DNA of 64,000 nt, taken from contig NZ_CP007212.1 in NCBI RefSeq assembly GCF_001411805.1, forward strand, positions 2,976,001 through 3,040,000, written 5' to 3'. The position numbers and the translations under genes are program-made. How positions within the stretch are numbered: the stretch's first letter is position 1; every line of letters starts with the position of its first letter. Source of the DNA: Burkholderia plantarii (GTDB lineage Bacteria; Pseudomonadota; Gammaproteobacteria; Burkholderiales; Burkholderiaceae). This document shows positions 52,852 to 60,436 of the stretch, one piece after another. Under the pieces are notes generated by a model. It was given only the letters and a program-made list of their open reading frames with translations. It was not told the DNA's origin and made no database searches.

Positions 52852-52857
52852 TATAAT
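52852..52857 (+). promoter_or_regulatory. Candidate folD -10 box
   Basis: TATAAT 72 bases before the folD ATG. No clear -35 at the normal spacing. Confidence 0.4.
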
Positions 52858-52928
52858 TCCGTGCTTTGCTGCGGCGGTGTTCCGCCCACCGCCCGCGCCG
52901 GTTTCCCCTATTCGGATCGAATCCCACC

Positions 52929-53789
52929 ATGACAGCCACCCTGATCGACGGCAACGCCCTTTCGAAGACCCTGCGCGCGCAAGCCGCCGAACGCGCCGCG
53001 GCGCTCACCGCGCGCGGCCATCGTCCCGGCCTCGCGGTCGTGCTGGTCGGCGACAATCCGGCCAGCGAGGTCTACGTCCGCAACAAGATCAAGGCCTGCG
53101 AGGACAACGGCTTCTTCTCGCACAAGGACGTGTTCCCGGCGACGCTGTCGGAGGCCGACCTGCTCGCGCGTATCGGCGAGCTGAACCGCGACCCGCGAAT
53201 CCACGGCATCCTCGTGCAGCTGCCGCTGCCGCCGCACATCGACAGCCACAAGGTGATCGAGGCGATCGCGCCCGAGAAGGACGTGGACGGCTTCCACGTC
53301 GCGAACGCCGGCGCGCTGATGACGGGCAAGCCGCTGTTCCGCCCCTGCACGCCCTACGGCGTGATGAAGATGTTCGAGGCGCACGGCATCGAGCTGGCCG
53401 GCGCGAACGCGGTGGTGATCGGCCGCTCGAATATCGTCGGCAAGCCGATGGCGATGCTGCTGCTGGAGGCCGGCGCGACGGTCACGATCTGCCACAGCAG
53501 GACGCGCGACCTGGCCGCCCACACGCGCAACGCCGACGTGGTGGTGGCCGCGGTCGGCAAGCGCAACGTGCTGACGGCCGAGATGGTGAAGCCGGGCGCG
53601 ACGGTGATCGACGTCGGCATGAACCGCAACGACGCGGGCAAGCTGTGCGGCGACATCGATTTCGACGCGATCCGCGAGGTGGCCGGCTTCGTCACGCCGG
53701 TGCCGGGCGGCGTCGGCCCGATGACGATCACGATGCTGCTGATCAACACGATCGAGGCCGCCGAACGCGCGGCCGGCGCGGCGGCCTGA
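52929..53789 (+). CDS. folD: Methylenetetrahydrofolate dehydrogenase/cyclohydrolase
   Basis: Bifunctional one-carbon enzyme of 286 residues. The conserved Tyr/Lys region is [16 protein letters not shown] (catalytic Lys in VRNK), with [13 protein letters not shown] and [14 protein letters not shown] of the NADP-binding domain, and the C-terminal [16 protein letters not shown] 52929 gives a normal N-terminus. Confidence 0.97.
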   Translation: MTATLIDGNALSKTLRAQAAERAAALTARGHRPGLAVVLVGDNPASEVYVRNKIKACEDNGFFSHKDVFPATLSEADLLARIGELNRDPRIHGILVQLPLPPHIDSHKVIEAIAPEKDVDGFHVANAGALMTGKPLFRPCTPYGVMKMFEAHGIELAGANAVVIGRSNIVGKPMAMLLLEAGATVTICHSRTRDLAAHTRNADVVVAAVGKRNVLTAEMVKPGATVIDVGMNRNDAGKLCGDIDFDAIREVAGFVTPVPGGVGPMTITMLLINTIEAAERAAGAAA

Positions 53790-54218
53790 GTGCGCCGCGC
53801 CGCGCGGGCGCGTACGAGCGGGTGGCAAGGCAAGCGGCCGTGCGGTCCGCTCAAGTAGCCCCACGCGACACGCGTGGACGGCCCCGTCCGGCATCCGTGA
53901 CGCGCGGCGGCAGCGCGGCTGCGCCGTGCCGGGCCGCGGAGTGGTTTGCGCGGCGAGCAACCGGCACCGCGGGCCGCCTTCGATTCCCGCCGGCTCGATC
54001 GCGGCACGCTCCTGCCCCACCGCATCATGCGCGCCTGCCGCGCGCCGGCCCCTCGCCCCGCCACCGTTTTTCGCGCCTCCACCGTGCTTCCCGCGCCGTG
54101 CCAATCGCGTCGTTAGAAACTTCCGATTGGAAACCGGCCGGGCCGCCCCAATAATGTCGACATGCGGCGGTATCGCCGCCGCGTCCGTTCATCGCAATCC
54201 GACCTCGCAGGGAGCCTC
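53790..54218. other. 429-bp gap between folD and prlC
   Basis: GC-rich sequence; no gene supported on either strand. Ends with AGGGAG upstream of the prlC start, a good ribosome-binding site. Confidence 0.5.
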
Positions 54219-56306
54219 ATGTCCGTCAGCGCCAACGCCAATCCGCTTCTCGATTTCTCCGGCCTGCCCCGCTTCGCGGAGATCCGTCCCGCACACGTGA
54301 CACCCGCCCTCGATACGCTGCTCGAACAGGCCGAGGACGCCGTCGCGCGCGCCGCCGATCCGGCCACGCCGGCCACCTGGGCCGACGTGGTCGAGACGGT
54401 CGAGCGCGTGACCGAGCCGCTCGGCCGCGCCTGGGGCGTGATCGGCCACCTGAACGCGGTGGCCGACACGCCCGAGCTGCGCGCCGCCTACGGCGAGAAC
54501 CTGCCGCGCGTGACCGAGTTCTGGTCGAGCGTGGGCCAGAACCTCGCGCTCTACGAGAAGTACAAGGCGATCGCGGCCGGCGCCGAATACGCGACGCTCT
54601 CGGCCGAGCGCCGCAAGATCCTCGACAACTCGCTGCGCGACTTCCGCCTGTCGGGCGCCGAGCTGCCGGAAGACCGCAAGCCGCGCTTCGCCGAGCTGCA
54701 GGAGCAGCAGGCCGCGCTGTCGAAGGCGTTCTCGGACCACGTGCTCGACGCCACCAACGGCTACGCGTACTACGCGCAGGCCGAGGACGAACTGCGCGGC
54801 CTGCCCGACGACGCGATCGCGGCCGCGCGCGAAGCCGCGCAGCGCGAGGACAAGCCCGGCTGGAAGTTCACGCTGCATTTCCCGTCCTACTTCCCGGTGC
54901 TGCAATACGCCGAGAACCGCGCGATGCGCGAGACGCTGTACCGCGCCTACGTGACGCGCGCCTCCGAACTCGGCCCGCAATACGGCGGCGGCAAGGCCGA
55001 ATGGGACAACACGAAGATCGTCGCCGACACGCTCGCGCTGCGCCGCGAGGAGGCCCGGATGCTCGGCTACGCGAACTTCGCCGAAGTTTCGCTCGCGCCG
55101 AAGATGGCCGAATCGCCGGCCCAGGTCACGGCCTTCCTCGAGGATCTCGCGGTGCGCGCGCGTCCGCACGCCGAGCGCGACTGGGACGAGCTGCGCGCGT
55201 TCGCGGCCGACACGCTCGGGCTGCGCGAGCTGGCGCCGTGGGACGTGGCCTACGCGGCCGAGAAGCTGCGCCAGCAGCGCTACGCGTTCTCGGAGAACGA
55301 GGTCAAGCAGTACTTCCCGGAGCCGGCCGTGCTGAAGGGCCTGTTCACCGTCACGGAAACGCTGTTCGGCGTGAAGATCCGCCGCGACGAGGCGCCGGTC
55401 TGGCATCAGGACGTGCGCTTCTTCCGCGTCGAGAACCCGGACGGCACGCTGGTCGCGCAGTTCTACCTCGACCTTTACGCGCGCGAGGGCAAGCGCGGCG
55501 GCGCCTGGATGGACGACGCGCGCTCGCGCGCGAAGCGCGGCGCGCAGGTGCAGACGCCGGTGGCCTACCTGACCTGCAACTTCTCCGCGCCGGTCGGCGG
55601 CAAGCCCGCCTGCTTCACGCACGATGAAGTGATCACGCTGTTCCACGAGTTCGGCCACGGCCTGCACCACATGCTCACGCGCGTCGAGGAACTCGGCGTG
55701 TCGGGGATCAACGGCGTGGAGTGGGACGCCGTGGAGCTGCCGTCGCAGTTCATGGAGAACTTCTGCTGGGAGTGGGACGTGCTGCCGTCGATGTCGTCGC
55801 ACGTCGAGACCGGCGCCTCGCTGCCGCGCGAGCTGTTCGACAAGATGCTGGCCGCGAAGAACTTCCAGAGCGGGCTCGGCACGCTGCGCCAGATCGTGTT
55901 CTCGATGTACGACATGCTGCTGCACGTCGATTTCGATCCGGCCGGCGCGCAGAACGCGGTCGAGTTCGCGCGCGAGATCAACGAGCGCTTCCACGTGATC
56001 CCGCAGGCGCCGTTCTCGCGCTGGCCGAACACGTTCAGCCACATCTTCGCGGGCGGCTACGCGGCCGGCTACTACAGCTACAAGTGGGCCGAGGTGCTGT
56101 CGGCCGACGCCTACGCGGCCTTCGAGGAAGCGGCCAGGGCTGGCGGCACGGTGCTCGACGCCGCCACCGGCACGCGCTACCGCCGCGAGATCCTCGAGGT
56201 CGGCGGCAGCCGGCCCGCGATGGACTCGTTCAAGGCGTTCCGCGGCCGCGAGCCGGAAATCGACGCGCTGCTGCGCCACAACGGCATGACGGCCGCCGCG
56301 CACTGA
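54219..56306 (+). CDS. prlC: Oligopeptidase A (M3 family)
   Basis: A 695-residue zinc metallopeptidase that degrades cleaved signal peptides and other short peptides. The HExxH motif is HEFGH within EVITLFHEFGHGLHH, followed by ELPSQFMENFCWE with the third ligand. ATG 54219 follows GGGAG. A terminator shared with dinB follows. Confidence 0.96.
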   Translation: MSVSANANPLLDFSGLPRFAEIRPAHVTPALDTLLEQAEDAVARAADPATPATWADVVETVERVTEPLGRAWGVIGHLNAVADTPELRAAYGENLPRVTEFWSSVGQNLALYEKYKAIAAGAEYATLSAERRKILDNSLRDFRLSGAELPEDRKPRFAELQEQQAALSKAFSDHVLDATNGYAYYAQAEDELRGLPDDAIAAAREAAQREDKPGWKFTLHFPSYFPVLQYAENRAMRETLYRAYVTRASELGPQYGGGKAEWDNTKIVADTLALRREEARMLGYANFAEVSLAPKMAESPAQVTAFLEDLAVRARPHAERDWDELRAFAADTLGLRELAPWDVAYAAEKLRQQRYAFSENEVKQYFPEPAVLKGLFTVTETLFGVKIRRDEAPVWHQDVRFFRVENPDGTLVAQFYLDLYAREGKRGGAWMDDARSRAKRGAQVQTPVAYLTCNFSAPVGGKPACFTHDEVITLFHEFGHGLHHMLTRVEELGVSGINGVEWDAVELPSQFMENFCWEWDVLPSMSSHVETGASLPRELFDKMLAAKNFQSGLGTLRQIVFSMYDMLLHVDFDPAGAQNAVEFAREINERFHVIPQAPFSRWPNTFSHIFAGGYAAGYYSYKWAEVLSADAYAAFEEAARAGGTVLDAATGTRYRREILEVGGSRPAMDSFKAFRGREPEIDALLRHNGMTAAAH

Positions 56307-56380
56307 CGCGACGCCAGCGCCGCGCCGCCGCGTTCGACGGGCGGCGCGGGCCGCTGGCCTATCATGGTCCGCGCTATCGA

Positions 56381-56411
56381 ACGGCGCCCGGCTACACGGG
56401 CGCCGTTTTTT
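56381..56411. terminator. Terminator between prlC and dinB
   Basis: Ten-base stem ACGGCGCCCG (56381-56390) and CGGGCGCCGT (56397-56406), loop GCTACA, followed by T-run to 56411. Confidence 0.85.
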
Positions 56412-57622
56412 CATGCGGAGCCGTCGTTCTCGCGAGCTTGGTCGCCCGTGTCCACAATGTCCGCCGGCGCTTCGCCCTGGTTGCCGTCGTCGGTCACGTC
56501 GCTCTCGTCAGCCGTGTCGACCACGTCGTCACTGACATCCGCCGCTGCCTCGCCCGCGCCCGCCTCGTCATCGAACAACGCGATCTGGCCGTGGCGCTCG
56601 GCCGTGTCCTCGTCCACGCGCACGCCCACACCGAGCAGCCGCACCGCCTGCGGCCGCCGCATGAGCCCCCTGGCCAGCAGCGCGATGGCGGTCTCCACGT
56701 CGGTCGCGTCGGCCACGCATTCCACCGTGGTGCGCTGGAAATCGGCGAAGCGGATCTTCACGTAGAGCTTGCGGACCAGCCGGCGCGCGCCGGCCCGCTC
56801 GATGCGCGCGTCGAGCTGCGGCACCAGCCGGCGCATTTCCGCGGCGCACTGTTCGAGCGTGGCGAGATCGTGGACGTAGGTGGTCTCGACGCTGACCGAC
56901 TTGCGCTCGCGGTCGGCGCGCACGCGGCGCTCGTCGATGCCGTGGGACAGCTCGTGCAGGCGTCGGCCGAACGCGCCGAACTCGCGGTGCAGGTCGAACA
57001 GCGACCATTCGCGCAGCTGCGCGCAGGTCTCGATGCCGAGCCGCTCGAGCCGCCCCGCGGTGACGCGGCCGACGCCGAACAGCTTGCGCACCGGCAGCGC
57101 CGCCACGAACGCGTCCACCTCGTGCGGCCGCACCACGAACAGGCCGTCTGGCTTGTTCCAGTCGGAGGCGATCTTGGCGACGAACTTGTTCGGCGCGACC
57201 CCGGCCGACACCGTCACGCCCACCGTGTCGCGCACGCGCGCGCGGATCTCGCGCGCGATCAGCGTCGCGCTGCCGTGGCAGCGCCCGGTGCGGCTCACGT
57301 CGAGATAGGCCTCGTCGAGCGAGAGCGGTTCGACCTCGGGCGTGTAGTCGCGATAGATCTCCATGATCGCGCGCGAGGCGATCCGGTATTTGTCCATCGA
57401 CGGCGGCAGGATCAGCAGGTCCGGGCACTTGCGCATCGCCAGCGCCGACGACATCGCCGAATGCACGCCGTAGCGCCGCGCGTCGTAGTTGCAGGTGGCG
57501 ATCACGCCGCGCCGGTCGGGCCGTCCGCCCACCGCGAGCGGACGGCCGAGCAGCGAGGGATCGTCGCGCATCTCGACCGACGCGTAAAAGCAGTCGCAGT
57601 CGAGATGGATGATCTTGCGCAC
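56411..57622 (-). CDS. dinB: DNA polymerase IV
   Basis: Y-family translesion polymerase. GTG 57622 aligns with E. coli Met1 (VRKIIHLDCDCFYASVE); GTG 57691 is another possible start adding a 23-residue leader. Catalytic Asp8, Asp103 and Glu104 (LSLDEAYLD) are present; the steric gate at residue 13 is Tyr. The clamp-binding motif QIALF is at 346-350, but it is followed by a 53-residue acidic tail, unusual for this family. Confidence 0.92.
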   Translation of the reverse strand: MRKIIHLDCDCFYASVEMRDDPSLLGRPLAVGGRPDRRGVIATCNYDARRYGVHSAMSSALAMRKCPDLLILPPSMDKYRIASRAIMEIYRDYTPEVEPLSLDEAYLDVSRTGRCHGSATLIAREIRARVRDTVGVTVSAGVAPNKFVAKIASDWNKPDGLFVVRPHEVDAFVAALPVRKLFGVGRVTAGRLERLGIETCAQLREWSLFDLHREFGAFGRRLHELSHGIDERRVRADRERKSVSVETTYVHDLATLEQCAAEMRRLVPQLDARIERAGARRLVRKLYVKIRFADFQRTTVECVADATDVETAIALLARGLMRRPQAVRLLGVGVRVDEDTAERHGQIALFDDEAGAGEAAADVSDDVVDTADESDVTDDGNQGEAPADIVDTGDQARENDGSA

Positions 57623-58231
57623 GAACGCGCCCGTGCCGGCCGCGGAAACGGTCGGCACGGCGGAATCCGGAGCGGGCGCGGGGGAACTCACGGTGGCGGT
57701 GCGGGGCAAAACGGCATTATCGCGTGAAAGCGCGCGCGGGCCGGACCGAAGGTTGCAGACGCGAAATTTTCCCGACGCCTGCGGCGCGAACGAATTGCAG
57801 CCTCGGATTGCAGCCTCGATCAGGCAGACCAACCGGCGACGCCAATCGACCGAACCAAAATGGCGATCGGGATTTACCCGGAATTCGCATTCAAATTCGC
57901 ATTCAATACCGAACCCTTATTCAATTCGTCCAATATTGCAGATTCGGCGTCTGGCAATGCATTTATCCATGCATTATTTACTCGATTGTCCCGATTTGCC
58001 GGGACAGCCTCATTTCACAATCGACGGATCAGGACGAAAGGTAAGCAATCGAAGAAATTTTTCAAGGAAAGGGTTGCTCCGCCCGAAATGGTTGCTTATT
58101 CTCTGTCGGGCTGCCACGAGCCGCCGCTCACGCCGCAGTCCGCAGAGATTGCGCGTCGAATGTTTCGGATTTACCGGCGGGCGCGCATCACGCGCTGCCG
58201 CATCGAGATTCGACCGGATACGGATGAATTC
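57623..58231. other. 609-bp gene-free, partly AT-rich stretch before the right-end cluster
   Basis: 57860-58110 is far richer in A and T than its surroundings. It contains two adjacent copies of ATTCGCATTCAA (57883-57906). No credible gene; a frame reading through it into the exporter gene has no family match before ATG 58232. Confidence 0.6.
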
Positions 58232-58867
58232 ATGCTGAATTACGATTTCGCTCACTGGATCGCTTTTTTGACGATGGCGATTCTGCTCAATATCTCTCCC
58301 GGCCCGGATATCGCATTCATCCTCGGCAATACGCTGAAGAGCGGCCGGCGCCACGGCTTCGCCGCGATGCTGGGGATCTGGGTGGGCGCGTTGTTCCACG
58401 TGTCGTGCGCGGCGATCGGGCTGTCGGCGATCCTCTACACGTCGGCCACCATGTTCCTGATCGTCAAGTGGGTGGGCGTGGCCTACCTGACCTGGCTCGG
58501 CATCCAGGCGCTGCTGTCGAAGGCGGGCGCGTTCCACATCAACGAACCGGCCAAGCCGCGCACCATCTCGGAAGTGTTTTTCCAGGGCGCCTTCATCGAC
58601 ATCCTCAACCCGAAGGTCGCGATCTTCTTCCTCGCGCTGCTGCCGCAGTTCGTGGTGGACGGCGCCGGCCCGGTGCCGCTGCAGCTCGCCGTCCACGGCA
58701 TCCTGATCATCGCGGTGGCGGCGCTGGTGGAGCCGCCGCTGATCCTGCTCGGCGACCGGCTGGCCGCCCGGATTCGCGCCAATCAAAAGGCCGCGACTTG
58801 GATCGATCGCACGCTCGGTGTTTTCTTTCTCGGGCTCGCCACCAAACTGGCGGTATTCAGGCAGTAA
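58232..58867 (+). CDS. LysE/RhtB-family amino-acid exporter
   Basis: A 211-residue inner-membrane transporter with six hydrophobic segments. The LysE/RhtB signature SPGPDIAFILGNTLKSGRRHG is near residue 22-42, and FFQGAFIDILNPKVAIFFLALLPQF around 115-140 is typical. Family members export amino acids and homoserine lactones; the substrate cannot be predicted. ATG 58232 gives the family N-terminus; the ribosome-binding site is weak. It is followed by the ArgG-like gene 213 bp later in the same direction, so a role in exporting the cluster product is plausible. Confidence 0.87.
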   Translation: MLNYDFAHWIAFLTMAILLNISPGPDIAFILGNTLKSGRRHGFAAMLGIWVGALFHVSCAAIGLSAILYTSATMFLIVKWVGVAYLTWLGIQALLSKAGAFHINEPAKPRTISEVFFQGAFIDILNPKVAIFFLALLPQFVVDGAGPVPLQLAVHGILIIAVAALVEPPLILLGDRLAARIRANQKAATWIDRTLGVFFLGLATKLAVFRQ

Positions 58868-59080
58868 TTCGTGACCATTGAATCGGGCGGCCAATTTCGA
58901 TTCACGCCGCCCCGCTTCAAAATAAAAACATAATCAAACCACCCGATCACGCATGCCGCATTGCGGCAAATGATGACGCACGCCCGCGGCATGGCGCTTC
59001 GGCTTTACCGGCAACGCTCCCCGACATTACGTGGCGCAGATGAATTTCATCGCGCGCCGCGATTCTTCAAGGCAATTTCG

Positions 59081-60220
59081 ATGACGACGATCGTATTGGC
59101 AGGCGGTGGTTTATCGAGCTGGTATGTGACGGGACGGTTGATCGAACTCGATCAGCCCGTCGAGGTGTGGTTCGCGGACGCGGATCAGTGCGACGAAGCC
59201 CTGGCCGAGCCGTTCGTGCGTTATCTCGAGCAAAACCGGATCCCGTTCGCGCGGCAGGACATTCGTGCCGAGCTGGCCGAAATCGGGCTCGAGGCGGCGC
59301 GCGCGCAGGCCCGCCACCGCACCGGCTACTGGAATACCACCGGGCTGCTGCGGGCCGGCCTGATCTCGGGCTGCTCGCGCTGGCTCGCTGAAGCCCGCCC
59401 CGACGCCGCCGCGGTCGCGCACGGCTGCGTGGCGTTCGGCAACGACCAGCGGCGCTTCCAGAACCTGTTCGCCGAGCTGCGCCCCGCCGTGTCGGTGCAG
59501 GCCAGCCTCGCGCAATGGAACAGCGGCCAGGAAGCCCCCACGCGCCGCTTCATGGTGGACGCGATCGCGCGCTGGACCGGCGAGCGGCCCGCCGCGCTCG
59601 AGGACAAGGTGGCGTGGTCGTCGGACGGCTCGCTGCTCGGCATCTCGCACGAGGGCACCGCGATCGAGCGCCACGACAGCGACTGGACCACCGCGCCGTT
59701 CGTCATGACGCGCGCGCCGTTCGACGACGCGCAGGCCGAGGATCTCACGCTGCACTTCGAGCACGGCCATCTCGTGCAGGTGGGCGAAGTGCGCGGCGAC
59801 GCGCACGCGCTGCTCGCGCAGGCCAACGCGCGCGCGGGCGCGCACGGCCTCGGCCGGATCGGCGTGATGGAAACGCGCCTGAAGGGCACCAAGTGCCGCG
59901 GCGTGTACGAGGCGCCCGGGCTCACGCTGGTCGGCCTCGCCTGGGCGGCGCTGCAGGAGCTGGCGCTGACCAATGCCGAGCTGGAGCGGATCGACGCGCT
60001 GTCGCGCCAGCTCTGCGCCGATGCCTACGCCGGCCTCTGGTACGGCGCGTCCGCCGTGGCGCGGCGCGCGGAGTTCGGGCAGGTGTGCGGCGCGCTGTCG
60101 GGCGCGGTGACGGTGGCGCTGCGCGGCGGTTTCGGCTTCGTGCGCCGGATCGACGCCGGCACCACGCATACCGGCATCGAGCGCCGCTTCGCCGGCGGCG
60201 GCACGCAGTGGAGCGAGTGA
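59081..60220 (+). CDS. Divergent argininosuccinate synthase homologue
   Basis: A 379-residue protein recognisably related to ArgG, the enzyme that joins citrulline and aspartate with ATP. Shared with E. coli-type ArgG are TGYWNTTGLLRAG (81-93), HGCVAFGNDQRRF (114-126), LGISHEGTAIE (186-196), GAHGLGRIGVMETRL (253-267) and RGVYEAPGLTL (273-283). The N-terminal ATP pyrophosphatase loop, SGGLDTS in ArgG, reads AGGGLSS (residues 7-13), so the conserved Asp is lost. It is shorter than ordinary ArgG (about 400-447) and sits beside an NRPS-like gene, not arginine genes. I infer a specialised ligase; the substrate is unknown. ATG 59081. Confidence 0.8.
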   Translation: MTTIVLAGGGLSSWYVTGRLIELDQPVEVWFADADQCDEALAEPFVRYLEQNRIPFARQDIRAELAEIGLEAARAQARHRTGYWNTTGLLRAGLISGCSRWLAEARPDAAAVAHGCVAFGNDQRRFQNLFAELRPAVSVQASLAQWNSGQEAPTRRFMVDAIARWTGERPAALEDKVAWSSDGSLLGISHEGTAIERHDSDWTTAPFVMTRAPFDDAQAEDLTLHFEHGHLVQVGEVRGDAHALLAQANARAGAHGLGRIGVMETRLKGTKCRGVYEAPGLTLVGLAWAALQELALTNAELERIDALSRQLCADAYAGLWYGASAVARRAEFGQVCGALSGAVTVALRGGFGFVRRIDAGTTHTGIERRFAGGGTQWSE

Positions 60221-60436
60221 CGCGGCGCGGCGGCGCGGCGCCATGAGCCGGCCGCGCGGGCCGAACGAACCGGTCGCGTCCGCACGGCCTGGCGCATCAC
60301 TTGCGCGGCCGGCCTCGGGAGCCGGGCCGACCACGCGCGCGCGCCACGGCACCGGCGACACGCCAGGCCGCGCCGCGACCGAGGGCGCCCGACACCTGCA
60401 CCCATAAGAACGCCAAATCCAATCGAGAGAGGGCTT

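Noticed and set aside
57860..58231. N-terminal extension of the LysE gene
   Set aside because: The in-frame upstream sequence is open but lies in AT-rich non-coding DNA and has no transporter features; ATG 58232 fits the family.
58884..58912. GGGCGGC/GCCGCCC inverted repeat after the exporter gene
   Set aside because: Seven-base arms with a 14-base loop and no T-run; too weak to call a terminator.
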